Assembly (NCBI RefSeq): GCF_037392515.1
Contig: NC_090295.1
Span: forward strand, 31,102,501-31,166,500
Direction of reading: 5' to 3'
Length of the DNA stretch: 64,000 nucleotides
Source: Haliotis asinina
Taxonomy: Eukaryota; Mollusca; Gastropoda; Lepetellida; Haliotidae
The stretch's first letter is position 1. Each line of letters starts with the position of its first letter. Below, in pieces: positions 21,004 to 33,682 of this stretch. Position numbers and translations under genes: made by a program. The notes under the pieces were generated by a model that saw nothing but the letters and a program-made list of their open reading frames with translations, made no database searches and was not told the DNA's origin.

Positions 21004-21442
21004 GTAAGTAAGATACTTTATTCTTTGTCATATATGATGCAAAGTTTCTGTGTAGGGACCCGTAAAGGTCCCTGGTAGAATAGGCCTTCAGCGACCCATG
21101 CTTGCCATAAAAGGCGACTATGCTTGTCTTAAGAGGCGACTAACGGGGTCGGGTGGTCAGACTCACTGACTTGGTTGACACGTCATGGGTTCCCAGTTGC
21201 GCAGATAGATGCTCATGTTGTTGATCACTGGATTGTCTGGTCCAGATTCGATTATTTACAGACCACCGCCATATAGCTGGAATGTTGTAGAATGCGGCAT
21301 AAAAGTAAACTCACTCACTTGCTCATTCTGTGTAGGTTCTTATAGCGTTGACAAGCAAGAGTGACAACGGTATAGGAATCTACACCGAAACGTCGCATCA
21401 TATATAATAAATATGTTGCCATTCATACAGTATCTTACTTAC
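21004..21442. repeat. Inverted pair of a hairpin-bearing motif, split by a SINE
   Basis: The outer ends GTAAGTAAGATACT (21004-21017) and its complement (21429-21442) are inverted. Inside, the right half reads GACAACGGTATAGGAATC, TACACCGAAACGTCGCATC, ATATATAATAAATATG. The left half, in reverse complement and with the SINE removed, reads GTCAACGCTATAAGAACC, TACACAGAAACTTTGCATC. So two copies of one ~90-nt motif face each other. The same motif occurs as a pair at 32191-32391. Confidence 0.6.
21057..21327 (+). repeat. SINE-B copy, full length with 9-bp target duplication
   Basis: Begins GACCCGTAAAGGTCCCTGG and ends in ACTCACTCACTTGCTCATT. CTGTGTAGG flanks it exactly at 21048-21056 and 21328-21336. 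It sits inside the inverted motif pair. Confidence 0.97.
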
Positions 21443-22018
21443 ATTATTATAAAAACAAGTGCGCCATAGACTATTAGCCTTCATGAAAATGTTTAAGGGA
21501 ATCACGATAGCAGACTTTCGCGTAGCTATACATTCAACCAAGACAATGATATCGACACGCTATCAGCGGGAGAATAGGAAGATGAAGTATGTGAATTTGT
21601 TGTAAATCACGTTTACAAAGAAAAGGACATCAGCTAGCAACGTTGTAATAAAATAAAAAGAGTTTCTCCACTGACAGCACATCGTCATCGTGGTCGTCCA
21701 GATTTCAATACATGAAGGCAGCAAACAGGGTTCGGGTGATCCTCGGACAGTTAGTAACATCATCATTATTATTATGGCTGTTGTTGCAGCTGGTTGTAGG
21801 TCACCACTGACAACAAACAATACATCACCAAACAATGACGCAATCTGTATAGATCACTCCTACCACGACCAAAATCATCATCAACTACACTGTTTGAAGA
21901 GTTATACACAATTCTGTTACTGCAAAGTCTCGGGATATCTAGAACTGCGTATCTGCAAGTACTTTAATGTACTGTTATCAGGACCTCGGTAAAGCTTCCA
22001 AAACGTCATGGTAGAAAT
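21443..22018. other. No gene recognised; CAT/ATT-rich patches
   Basis: Contains short ATC/ATT runs (around 21757-21776) leading into the trinucleotide region that follows. No coding family. Confidence 0.5.
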
Positions 22019-22325
22019 GTGAAGAACATTTTCAAATCAAGTACCAGTTACCTTACGATTATCAGCAATACTGTGAACATCACTGCAAACATCAACATAA
22101 CCTCGTCATCATTTTCTTCAGTCGTCAAATATGATTATCAACTCCATCGTCAACATCAGCTTCAACATCAACAATGTCATCATTATCACAACCATAATCA
22201 TCAGTATCAACAACGATAACATCAACAATGTCATCATCATCAACAACAACAACTACAGCGTTAACACTGTCATAATCACCATCTTCATCATCAACATCAT
22301 TATCTCCGGCTTCCTCAACACAATA
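22019..22325. repeat. CAT/CAA trinucleotide-rich low-complexity region
   Basis: Interspersed ATC, AAC and CAT triplets over about 300 bp. Reading frames across it give Ile/Asn/Ser or Asp/Val-rich artefact peptides on both strands, so I do not call a gene. Confidence 0.85.
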
Positions 22326-23455
22326 GCCTTTGTCACCCATCCCAACACAACCACAATGTAAGACATTCCCCAGCCTGTGTGGTTCTGTGTCAACAAACAA
22401 TGAGTATACGAATTTCATGCAATATTTACCTACAAACAGTGCACGGGGCTGCAAATATTCCTCGTGTGTTCGGGAAACAGACTCAAGAGTGTTTGTAATG
22501 TAAGAAATAACATTGTGACCTGCAACACACGGCGTCAGTAACAACAAATACATCAGCAATGTGAAATATGTGTTGAGTATGCCTGGCGTTATTTCAGACA
22601 ATTTTCCTTTCAACACAGCTCCCACAAGTTTAAGGAGGAAACCGATGCATTACACTATATCCTTGAAGGATTGCTCTACCAGACTTTCTACGAGTCTTCT
22701 CAGATAAAATTACCCTAGTAATTCTTTAATTACTGAACTAGGACTGTTCCTAAGCACCCATTTCGTCTTCAAACATGTTCGCTGTTTATCTTTACACTAA
22801 GAAATATTATATGACAGCCAACAATCTTTAATCGAATCTGAATGAGGAAGCCAGTGACCGATATTACGAGCAACGACTTAGAATAGTAATGAAATCCCGC
22901 GGAGCCAAACAATGATCACAGTTACAGTATATGCGATATTCGAACACACGACAGGCGGGACTGTCAAAGCTGAGTGCATGACCATCCTCGATTATCAAGT
23001 GAATAGTTTCTCCATTACTATATCACACTAGTTCGGTAGTGGTAGCTTTTAGTGCAAGTTTACTTGAATCGAGCTCAAAACGTATGTACAATATGAAATG
23101 GGTCGAGGGTGTTTAACAGAGTAGAGATGTGATGTCCTATGTAATCAAGGATTCTACATAGACGTGTCATGTTCCCTGGTTACTTAGCAATAACAGGTGA
23201 CGGGAAGTGAACCTACATGAAACGAGTGGACACTGCCACCACTACCTCAAGACCACTTAGACTCAGCGAGACTGATTTAGGTTGAAATGATGGAATCGAA
23301 CACGACAAGCGAGGACACTAACCACAGAACTACACAAGATGAGTATTCCAGATAGAAATAGCATTAATGAAAACATGGTTTACCATATAAGAGTCTATAA
23401 AATTTGGACTAATTCGATGCCCTACTGTTTTCACTATTCCCAATGTTCCAGATAA
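22326..23455. other. No feature recognised
   Basis: AT-rich DNA; a possible very old SINE-B trace (AATCGAATCTGAATGAGGAAG near 22833) is too weak to annotate. Confidence 0.5.
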
Positions 23456-23530
23456 AAGTGAGTGAATTTTGTTTTACGCCGCTTTAAGCAATATTCCAGC
23501 AATATCACGACAGGAGACAACAGAAAACAC
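23456..23530 (-). repeat. SINE-A 3' fragment
   Basis: AGTGAGTGAATTTTGTTTTA, CGCCGCTTTAAGCAATATTCC and AGCAATATCACGACAGGAGAC are conserved; the tRNA head is absent. Confidence 0.85.
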
Positions 23531-25212
23531 ATCACTAGATCCTATTCAAGTCTACATCTCCGTTGACAATGTCAGTGAGAGACTCTAGTCCATTATACTA
23601 GTCCGTTATTGTCGGGAATGATGCTGCGTGATGTGCCGTATTACAGATCTGTATAGTGTTCAGAACATATGACCCGTAACCGACCTCGTTCATAACGTCA
23701 GCGCGGGGTTATTTAGTCCCACACAAGCACCTGCTTGAGTCATCATTGTTATGGAGTCATGGAGTCATTTCCGTCTTATATTATATTCATTACAATTGTG
23801 AACAATGCCTTTGAAACATAACTTCATTTCATTTGGTAAGAGCATGTCTCACAATAAGGTCTAAATTATTACAGCACTGAATTCGAAACGTTTGTGTCCG
23901 CTGAGAGAAAATAAGGGCAAGATGAGTTCAAGCATCCACCCACTCGCACGCATAATATATACGAGATGAATTAAGTGAAACATTCTTTATTCCTTTCATC
24001 TAAACCCGCCTTAGCGATGTCAGATTTTAGTCTTTTAAATCCAATTTTGTTTGTCTACCAGTTCATCTGATATCAATTATAAAGGTCACAGCAAGTTAAA
24101 TCAGCAACGCTTGCACTCAGCAAATCCCTGCTCGTTTATTTCAGGTAAATTATGATAAAGTGTCGTGATGCATGACAGTTTTGGTCAAAAAGATGTGACC
24201 GTTTAGTACTAGTTCCATACTTATTCTTAAAAGCATATCCTTGTCTAAATGTTAATGATAAACAATTATTTCTCTGTACAAGGTCCTCTTTGTATGGCCC
24301 TGTTTGATTTACCAGTCAGACAAAAAAAAACTACATATGACGTGATACAAACCTGCTACGACACTAAAACAATACCTAAACGTTCCCGTCCACAGGGTGT
24401 ACCGTTGTAACTTTCAACGGGCAGGTAATTCAGAAATATATCGCTACTTATTCTGATAAACAAGGTAATCTGATGTGGTCTGGAGAAGGCAGGTATATAT
24501 GTTACAGCTAAATGTCAAACAAACAAATGTAAATGCTTCCCAGCCAAGGTGAAGTGCAACAGTCGCTGCCACAATAGGTTTAACTGTTAATGTGATTAAG
24601 TGATGTTGAAACTGCTGTCTACTTTTGTAGATTACGTTATTAAACGAATTTTCATTAAATTGAAGTGTATTGATTGTTGATACACAGAAGGACGCGAAAT
24701 GGCTGACCCCCTTGGGCATTTCAAGAAAAGACTGAAATGTTCACGAAATGACTGATTTCACAATGTAAGATATATACAGACGTTGGTTTATCCGGGCCTG
24801 ACATGTTGACTGACAGGTGTAATGAGCAATGATGAACACTGATTGCCATGGACAACACGATCCGGGCTAACTAGCACTACGATTGGAGTATTGGGTCACC
24901 CGTGGGCAAAAACGTACGTGCATGTCAATGGTCCCAGGTTAAACTTTGCATTCCAAAGGTCTGTATTTCACCAGTGTCGATAATAAACTTAATCCATGTG
25001 GTACTTGAAGCGTGTAATTGGACAGGGATCCAACACACATATTCTTATCCATGGCTGTCTGGCAGATATCGAATCTTGAGACTGTTTATGAACCACTGTA
25101 ACAATAAAAATTTAAAAATTGTTTTTATCATACTCTAAGAAGAAACGAATTTTTATTTACCATCCTTTATGCTTCCGGGTTGTGTTGTTTGTTTCAGTAT
25201 AAAACAAAACGA
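23531..25212. other. No feature recognised
   Basis: No coding, RNA or repeat signal that I can support. Confidence 0.5.
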
Positions 25213-25410
25213 AGACCCTGGAAGATCCGGGTTAAAACTGATCTTCAGTAACTAATGCTTGTCGTTAGAGGCGATTAACGGGATCAGATGGTCAGACTCC
25301 TGACTTAGCTATATCGTATCCCAATTGCTGAGATAGATGCTCATGATACTGATCATTGGACTGTGTGGTTCAGATTCTATTATTTACAAACCGCCGCCAT
25401 ATAACTGAAC
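25213..25410 (+). repeat. SINE-B copy, 3' truncated
   Basis: CCGGGTTAAAACTGATCTTC, AGGCGATTAACGGGATCAGA, CCAATTGCTGAGATAGATGC and TTATTTACAAACCGCCGCC are present; the tail stops after CATATAACTG. Confidence 0.9.
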
Positions 25411-25963
25411 AGATTAGAACAGTAATCTCGGATCCCAGTTAATAAGTGTCTGGATATCATTTTACGATGTGTATTGCATCAAAATTAAATCGACTGTCAC
25501 CTGAAATGGGTTTCAGACATAGGTCCAAAAGTGTAGAATCGAACCCGGTCCTTCAGTGAGACGAAAGAAAGCTCTAACCTTTCGTCGTAATTTCGTCACA
25601 ACTCCTGGAGGCATGGGCACGCGTTATGGGGCGTATTTAGCAAGTCACCAGAGAGCCACAGGGCTGTGCTGTGTGCAATGCACGGTGGGTAGGTTAAATA
25701 ACGGGATTACAAATAATTATCTCCCTTTGGTTACATGATAACATAATTCGTGGATCTGTGATGAAGTCATTGTTCCGGATCTGGATAGAAAAGGCTATTT
25801 CTCAGTAACACACTGTCACTCTGAAGTACCTTGTGTGAATGTCGAGTGTTACCAGGCACGACATGTCCACCCTCTTGGTTAATACCAAGCAGTGATTTTC
25901 AGTGATCCAGCCTTGTGATTACACCCGTTGTTTCGCTTTTCACGCCCAATATCTTTCGACTGG
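25411..25963. other. No feature recognised
   Basis: Includes a short piece (AATCGAACCCGGTCCTTCAG at about 25538) that may be a SINE-A B-box remnant on the minus strand; otherwise nothing. Confidence 0.5.
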
Positions 25964-26157
25964 GTAAGAGGCGACTAGTGGGATCTGGTGGTCAGTCTCG
26001 CTGACTTGGCTGACGTATGTCATCGTCTCCCAATTGCGTAGATCGATTCTGATGCTGTTGATCACTGGATTGCCTGGTTCAGGTTCGATTATTTACAGAC
26101 CGCCGCCATATTGTTGGAATATTGCCGAGTGTGGCGTAAAATTACACTCAGTCACTC
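25964..26157 (+). repeat. SINE-B copy, 5' truncated
   Basis: Starts at TAAGAGGCGACTAGTGGGAT and runs to the GTGTGGCGTAAAATTACACT tail with CAGTCACTC. Confidence 0.92.
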
Positions 26158-26796
26158 TTACGGCGGATAGTCGAGACTGGTTAATCGCCGGCATCGCCGT
26201 CTTAGCCATAACAGGGCGGAATTGTACGTCAATACATAAAACATGACATAATACTTCATAACTTGTGGAATACTTTCAAACTAAACTGAACCACCTATAC
26301 CCACGGAATAACATAATTTGGGTGTTAGGACTCTTGTAACAAAATCCCACCGTATCCGCGGAACACCATAGCGGTGTGATTCAAACCGTACTTTAAACAT
26401 AGTACCCAGCATGGGAGTAGAACCAGAGAGACATGCCATCGCTGCAATAGCGAGCATACGGCACCACCAAAGTAATCTATCAGTGGATATGCTACAATAA
26501 CAGAACCAGCATTACTTGAAAATTAAATAGTGTGTTAATTTCTAAGCTGGACTTGAAAACTATAATATCAGTCAGTTTGTAAAGTACATAACTTCATACG
26601 CCACAATCTACCATCACTTGATATTTCATTCTCACTGAGCAGTACACAAATAAAACTCGCAACTGCTTTAATTCGAAATGACATCTATTTACCGACAACT
26701 GGCGGAGAGTAATAACGATGTCTTTTCTTTAAAAAAATAGAAAGAAATATCTTCTTGGAGAGAGATTTAAAAGGCCTAAGGATGGGCGCTAGCTGT
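26158..26796. other. No feature recognised
   Basis: Unique-looking; nothing supported. Confidence 0.5.
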
Positions 26797-26992
26797 GAAG
26801 ATCCAGGGCGGAATTGTGCTTCTGTCGCCCCTGGTTGTAGAGCGACGTAGAGATCAGGGATCCAGGATCGCTCACTTGGGTGACACATCGTATCCCAATT
26901 CCGTCGATCGAGGCTCATGCTGTTGATCACTGGACTGTCTGGTCCATAATCGATTATTCTAAGACCGCCGCCATATACCAGTACTGAGTGAG
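26797..26992 (+). repeat. SINE-B copy, internally deleted
   Basis: Has GAAGATCCAGGGCGGAATTG, then a foreign stretch, then CACTTGGGTGACACATCGTA, GAGGCTCATGCTGTTGATCA and GACCGCCGCCATATA. The usual GGAATATTGC tail is truncated to CAGTACTGAGTGAG. Confidence 0.8.
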
Positions 26993-27889
26993 ACAGTACA
27001 GAACAAACCAGCCAGCGACAACAGGGGCGATGATTCATTGCGGGTTTTAACTGTAATGAAGTTGTTCATCTTTGTATCTCATGTGTCTTAATTTTCTTAA
27101 GCTATCATAATAATGATACCTTCTCTTAAAGAAAACTGTTCGGGTCCAACTTGCACAAGTCTCTAAGGTAACAATTAAGAGTTCTAATAACTTACAAAAT
27201 AATATATATATAACAGACTGGGACCCTTGTACTGTCCGCTTATCTCGGCTTGCCTTTACTATACATCCACGGGTTCAACATTCAGTACAGTCTTAGAGCA
27301 AGCTAGGGTCTGACTATCGGTTAAACCTGCCACCCCCGCAGATGGCACAGAGAAGCGTGAGAAATCGAGATGCTTTAGGCTCCCAAATATCTCATCAGAC
27401 AAAGCAGATTTTACAGTCTGTTGCCATAACTGATTTAAATTCTTCCTATGAAAATAGGAATAAAGTCCTTATCAAAGCAAGCGGTTTTTGTTCCCATACA
27501 CTCAAGGCTAAACATGGTGCCAGTAATTGTTTTCCACTATTAAATACCCTCAAAATCACTGAAGCGGGGTTAAAATTGACACACGTTATTTGGTTCATTA
27601 TCGGATTGGTAAATCATGGGCATGGACAATAACTGATCCTATCCCATTTGGTCTGCAAGATCGATCTTTGGTGCTAGTAGCAGACAGATGAACAAATATT
27701 TACGTACAGTTTAGTTAGCAGCCTATTGATAATATTAGTGGCAGTTTGAACGGATGGCGACATCAGATTTTCAACAGATGACCTATATTTAAAGACTTTC
27801 TGAACACACCAAAATATTACACCAAAATATTGGGGGAAAAAATGTTCTAGAGTACTAAGGAATAAAGTCGTTTATGATGAAGTAAGCAA
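26993..27889. other. No gene family recognised
   Basis: A 96-codon open frame from about 27342 to 27632 on the plus strand has no motif I recognise and no splice or context support. Confidence 0.5.
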
Positions 27890-27980
27890 AAGTTGTGTTA
27901 CTATAAAACTGTGAACTGTGCTACTATAAAACTGTCAACTATGTTGCTATAAAACTGTGTGAACTACGTTACTATAAAAC
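27890..27980 (+). repeat. Short tandem array, ~29-bp unit, four copies
   Basis: Units of the form GTT(G)TG..TTACTATAAAACTGTGAACT, with ACTATAAAAC repeated at regular spacing. Confidence 0.8.
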
Positions 27981-29335
27981 AAATATCGCTACTGTCTGAA
28001 CTGTTGTGAACACAAGGATGCTTGATGATGACAGTTATTTTTTTTATTATTTTTTTCTTCCAAAAATGTGTATTTGTAGGATGTACTGGCGTTAACAGGC
28101 ATTAACGCACATCCCCATAGCAAATCGTTATACATGTATTCGAGAAGTGTGACTTACAAAACTTTTCAGCAAATGTCTACACCTGTGTGGCATATTAACA
28201 TACTAACGCTAATACACAATAACCGCATCAAACTATTGACATATAACAAAGTACTTACTGTGTTTTAACGCATGAACAGCGATTTTGCCATTTCTAAAAA
28301 AACTCTTAAATGTCTACTTCATAAAGCATATTTGTCAAATATTAAAAAACTAACAGGAACAAAAGTTAAACTGTATGTGTAATAGCTATAAAAATAAGTA
28401 CAATAATGTCTCGAATTTTTATATAATTTGTATCGAAAGCAACTGGTATCAAAATGTCAATATTATATGTCAAAACCTGAATGCTAACTGACATGTGTCA
28501 AAAGCTTAGTATGATCTGTGACAAAGTTCCCCATGTCAAACTGTAAACACGTACCCTCTTCAGCATCTCTTTGTCACGCTACCTGTGTCATTTACACTTA
28601 CATTTCATCCACAATCCCTAATAAAAAAGTTTCCTTTAGTTTTATTTGTCAGTAGATTACCAGTTACATACCAGGCTTCAATCACAATTTTATTACGAAG
28701 CCCAAATACTTCAAAATCTAACACTGTTGCGAACGCGTCAGTTATGCAATTTCAAAACTGTTCAATTTCATTTTTGTATCTGTACTATTTTTGTTATTGT
28801 TTTAACAGCGGGTTGAATCAATGGATGAGTCTGCTCAGACTCTTAGGACATATTACATTAGACATCGAAATTCTACATGCGACCAACAATGTTTGAACAA
28901 ACCTCGGATTATCGAATTCGCCATTTGAGTAACGGCTGAAGCACGTCAGGTAGCGGAGCTGTAACTCTCTGACAAAAATACATGTCCCTATCTTTCCCCT
29001 ATAAATATGCCCGGATTTGTGAAATCACCGATTTAGACCTTTCGGAGATATTGAAATAGATAACGATTACATGTGGTAGTCTTCTTTCACTTTCTTCACT
29101 TATGACACATTCTGGAGCTCGGCGTCAATGTGGAAAGAAGGCTCTTGGCCGAGACATCAACATCACTAATTCGGTCTGATTATGTTCACTATCGTTTTGA
29201 TTAATGGGTGTCAGCCCTAATTTGTAGTGCACATTTTGTAGTGAGTGAACTTGGTATAACAGATACAAGAAAACAGAATCCAAATTTGCAAGGCTAGCAG
29301 ATAATATATTAGATAGGTTACATATAAATATATTG
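27981..29335. other. No feature recognised
   Basis: AT-rich DNA with poly-T stretches; no supported gene or repeat. Confidence 0.5.
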
Positions 29336-29520
29336 TGCAGATTCCATATTAGCAAAGTCACTCAGCATATTGTGTCTATGACAGCAAAGTGGAAGATTCC
29401 ATATTAGTAAGGTGGTCAAAGTACATATAACTGTATTGAGCAGACGATATTAGCAAAGTCAGGTAAAGCTTATTTTGTAATAGCAAGGTCGGAATACTCA
29501 GTATTAGCAAAGTCAGCTGT
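29336..29520 (+). repeat. Diffuse tandem repeat around ATATTAGCAAAGTCA
   Basis: The 14-15 bp motif (C)ATATTAGCAAAGTCA, or one- to three-base variants of it, recurs about five times within 185 bp with irregular spacing. Confidence 0.65.
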
Positions 29521-29884
29521 TTACAATATTGATTAGGCTGTAAGATTATATATCAGCATTACCGTCGCGCAAGATCCTTGCCTAGCAACGATGAAATATC
29601 TTACTCAATCCATAAAATCGCATTATTAAAGAAGAAACTGCCGTTCTCAGTATCGGGGTCACTTTCTCCGAAAACACGTGCACTTTCATAGGATCTTACG
29701 GAAATACTTTTAAAGGTATGAATAAAGTTAAAATTTGTATCAAAGTAAGTTGAGACTGTTGGGACATCTGATGGTGTAGCAAACATTTACTCTGAAACAC
29801 CGTGTTTCTTGAGTAATAAATGTTGACGCCAATTTACTGTCTCCCTTATTGAATGACTCGCAACAAACACTTGATCATCAAAAG
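29521..29884. other. No feature recognised
   Basis: Nothing supported. Confidence 0.5.
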
Positions 29885-29975
29885 GTATCAGTGAGCTGAG
29901 GACGAGCACGTTAACGCTGCTTTTAGCAATATTCCAGCAAAATAACGACAGTGGACGCAAGAAATGAGCCCCACC
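29885..29975 (-). repeat. SINE-A 3' fragment
   Basis: CGCTGCTTTTAGCAATATTC and CAGTGGACGCAAGAAATGAG in order; the tail GTGAG is mutated and the head is lost. Confidence 0.65.
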
Positions 29976-31830
29976 GATGCAGTGAGCTCAGAATAATGAC
30001 TGGAGGCAATAAACCTTATTTTGTCAAAACACCTGTAAATTACAGCAATTTGTCTCTCAAATTAAAAGGTATGAGCGAGTGAAGAGAACTGAATTTACAC
30101 CTTCAGAAAATATACTTTAAAACACTTCCGCGCCGTAGCACAGTTCAGAACAATAGATACACATCATTTGAAGACTGAATAGGTTGACTGCCATCACGTG
30201 GAGACTGCCAAGTTACAACACCGCTACAACCACACCAATATTTCGCTACAACCCACCACTTTCGTCAGTTTGGAGAGTACAAATTATTCATACATTTCTC
30301 GAATGAACCCATATTTCGTCTCCACCATAAACATGCGATTACAGAGCCATGTCCCGTGACGATAATTCCCACCTTTAATGGAAACAAAGATTCTTTCAAA
30401 GGTCACCAGTCATGGTACACAGGTTCATAAAGGCAAATATTCCTTTATGCTTCTATACCATTACTTGCCGAGCTCTTTACGTAGACCTATATACTTTATG
30501 CCTAAGGGCCCATGGTATACAGTATGTCGACAAATGTGAATTATTAACTAGAGATCGTAAGTACATAGTGCTCCCAACGCTCAGGAAATTATATCGCTAA
30601 AGGTAGTTATTGAATCAGCAATAAAGATTCTGTGTTACATATGTACTACTCTCATGCACTGTGGCGTTTATCAGGCTTTGTTGACAACTCACTTTCGAGC
30701 CTCTTAAACTGAAAATATTCCGATATCGACATCACCTTTGTCAATATAGGTACAAATGTGTGTGTACTTACAGCTACGATACGAGACAGACACATAAATA
30801 TACACATGAAAGGTCAAGTGTTTCTTTTTTTTTCCAGATATCTTCAAAACGTAAAGTACTGCAGTGTGAGTTAAATACTGGAAAAAAATAAAAGAACACT
30901 TGTACTTTCCCGTTTTCCCTTATTAGTTTTGTATGAGTATATTTCTGTATGAGTATATGTGGCCATGCGGTATGTGTGTATAATATTTAATTCTCGAAAG
31001 AAGCAAAACGCCTTGTTAAGAAGGAGCGTCAATTCAGGCATTAAATAACTCAGGTTATATGAGTGTCCAGATTGGCTACAGTGTTTTGTTTGTGGGTGTG
31101 TGCCTTGTCTAAGACCGCCCGGTAAGGCAAGCCAGTCGTTCAGATATCAATAATGAGTCAATTTCATGTGTATGTGTTTTGTTGTTGTTTTTTATGTTGT
31201 TCTTTAATATTTTGTTGTTGTTTTCATTATGGGTTGTATTACTTCTGTCGCCTTCATTTTTTTCAACGGACAGTTTACTACATGCACTCATTTCTTAGGA
31301 TGATTGATGTCAAAAGTCATGCTCAACAATCTTTCAGCGATTTGACGGCGAAATGTCACTACTCGATCCAGTCATCGATATTGTGAGCAACAATCCATGC
31401 CATTAGGTGATCAACCAATCAACGAACACCTCTTAAACCAGTTGGTAGATTCTTACGATATTTGGAATCAGTTGTACCCGGGATCACTACGGAGGGGAAA
31501 GGATGGCGGAAGGAGCCTAGATAAATATAGAAGTGGATAGGTACACAAATACGAAGATAAATAGTAAAACTGGACTTTCCGTATCTGAGGAACTCGCACA
31601 GGCTAAATTTCAGCTTATACAGAATCGTACCACATACGTATGGCAACAGGGCTCTTGACAGCACCACAAGCTTATGAGCACTTCTATCGACGTCCTACAC
31701 TCATAAGGGTACAACTACACACATTTCAGACAGTTCTTCATTTAACGTTAATTATATTCATATTTTATTATTCATATTCTCATATAAAAACCTAAAAGAG
31801 AAATATGATGAATTACACGGAGACTTATTT
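29976..31830. other. No feature recognised
   Basis: Unique AT-rich DNA; a 16-bp direct repeat TGTATGAGTATAT(TT/GT) near 30930-30960 only. Confidence 0.5.
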
Positions 31831-31940
31831 AGTGAATGTGTGGATGAGTTTTACGCCTCACTCTACAATAGTTTAGCTATATGGCGGCGGTCTTTAAATG
31901 ATGGACTCTGGAATAAACAATCCAAACGGTGTGTGCATAT
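31831..31940 (-). repeat. SINE-B 3' fragment, diverged
   Basis: TGGATGAGTTTTACGCCTCA, TAGCTATATGGCGGCGGTCT and GACTCTGGAATAAACAATCC mark the tail and core in reverse orientation. Confidence 0.8.
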
Positions 31941-32190
31941 AATAAAGACAATACGCGTTGTTATATTATGTCCAACTTCTTAATATCTATACCGTGTCAT
32001 GACCTGTACAGTAAAGGACAGAAATACGTCACGTTTCATAGACCGGTAGATGTTAACACAATAAACGTTTCGTAAAATGTAACATTTGCCCAAATGTACT
32101 ACGAGACACAACTATGATCATTCTACTTTGTGTGGCATTTCGAATTTGGTGTGATAATAATGGGTAGATGTTAACACCGTTGTATAGCAA
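31941..32190. other. No gene recognised
   Basis: Holds two copies of GGTAGATGTTAACAC (32045 and 32163), probably outlying parts of the motif family annotated next. Confidence 0.5.
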
Positions 32191-32391
32191 CGTTGATAAC
32201 GACGTAAGCATCTACACCGAAACCCATATATCGTAATAAAGAATGTGCACATCCATAGAACTATCCCCCTTGATTTTAACCGTACTGATGACACGGAAGG
32301 ATGACAATATGGATGAGCAAATCTTTATTACAACGAGAGCGAGGTTTCTCTGTTGGTTCTAACACCGTTATCAAACAAGTGTCATCCTTCC
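32191..32391. repeat. Inverted pair of the hairpin-bearing motif, second locus
   Basis: Plus-strand copy 32191-32257: TTGATAACGACGTAAGCATC, TACACCGAAACCCATATATC, GTAATAAAGAATGTGCACAT. Minus-strand copy 32310-32378 gives, read inward, TTGATAACGGTGTTAGAACC then AACAGAGAAACC and GTAATAAAGATTTGCTCATC. The second copy is bracketed by an exact 12-bp inverted repeat, GGAAGGATGACA (32295) and TGTCATCCTTCC (32380). Related to 21004-21442. Confidence 0.6.
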
Positions 32392-33182
32392 TTATTGATC
32401 CAGCTTCTAAATGCCTCTCAAAGAAGTCACACCGATGATGTATTAAGCAATTATAAAACTAGCACAGAGCAGCTAATCATAAAGTGCACGGAATATGAAC
32501 TAATACAGTTAAAGGTTTTGTGAACTTGTGATTCAGCAGAAACCGTTACGTACCTGACTGGCACGACACCGTCGTACCGGCGTTCCCTCTGTAATTAACT
32601 GACACGTCTGCGTGGGTGACGCACAGAATATAGGTAAAATTCCTTGTTGAAGAACACACTTGGACAAATGTAGGTAATCTGCTAAAGCAACAGCAGAAAC
32701 ACAATCCTACAAACTCCAAATAAACAAACCCTGATAAACAAACAACTTCAATGTCGTCCTCACTCGACGCCGGCTGGATAACCATCTGCTCATCTTAACC
32801 TCCACTGACTGTTGCCTATTGTGGTAGCACAACACGCGAGGAGGGTCGACAGGGTCAACCTTGGGGTCGCGATGTAACGTTGGTACACAGCGTGTCCGAG
32901 CTCGTTACGTGACATGTTAAAGATGCTCATTTGCCTAATGACCTATAGTTTGCATAAGTAATTAGGTTCAGTGTATTGTCTTAATTAATACAATTGTTTA
33001 AGCAGGTGGGGCTGTTTTCCCTTTGTGTACATGTACCGCGGTATGTCATACTTGATGTTTTGACAGTTTATTGTCCCAGATTAATACATGCTTGATCGGG
33101 TGGAGGCGGGAACCTGTTTGCATTGCCATTCATCAACACAGGGTCCGTTTTCGGTGTGATGCATTAATTTGTACGGGTAGAA
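32392..33182. other. No feature recognised
   Basis: Nothing supported; open frames are short. Confidence 0.5.
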
Positions 33183-33682
33183 GTTAACCTGATTGGCAAA
33201 TTCATAACTAGTCTCACCCGACTGTGCAATCCACATTTTATGATACTCAAACGGCATAGCAGACAATCTAAAACAAACATTTATCCCCAGCCAGGATATT
33301 CATTTGGAATTGATCTGAACCACGAAAGTCGATTTTGTCAAATTAATCATTGTAGGCTTTGTCTAGGCTGCAGTGATCTAAATTATCATAAGTTTGAAAG
33401 GCATATCTCAAACGATTCTTCCTGTTCGTGCGGCACTTATCGTGAACACACACAACACTATCTACTTGTCTGTCCAAAGTCTGCGTGTTAAGAAATGATA
33501 CGTTATATTACCATATAATTCTATATGGAAATAGTGAAATACCTGAACTTGATAACCTAAACGTCTTAAAATCTGTTTACCTATTCATGCTTTTTGTAGA
33601 TTTGGTACCAAATGTGGTTGAAGACTTGTTAATTTTAAGAAATACATATGTTGTTATAATGAAATTGCAATTGAAATATTAA
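33183..33682 (+). pseudogene. Non-LTR retrotransposon C-terminal remnant
   Basis: One frame (33183-33491) contains RLCLGCSDLNYHKF followed by CSCGTYREHTQHYLLVCP, the CxC...H...C block near the C-terminus of many LINE reverse-transcriptase proteins. After a frameshift the second frame (33485-33682) continues with ILYGNSE and LKSVYLFMLF, again as in LINE C-termini. The upstream polymerase is absent, so this is a 5'-truncated, broken copy, which is the usual fate of LINEs. I cannot tell the clade. Confidence 0.65.

Noticed and set aside
21347..21400. Functional hammerhead ribozyme
   Set aside because: The stem and GAAAC resemble the core, but the CUGAUGA block is TGACAAC, lacking the catalytic G8; a covariance search would be decisive.
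22125..22625. 166-codon minus-strand open frame with long acidic and Val runs
   Set aside because: It is the translation of the CAT/CAA low-complexity tract; composition follows the repeat and no start or splice context supports it.
26685..27038. 117-codon minus-strand frame
   Set aside because: Overlaps a SINE-B copy in antisense; the peptide is SINE-derived.
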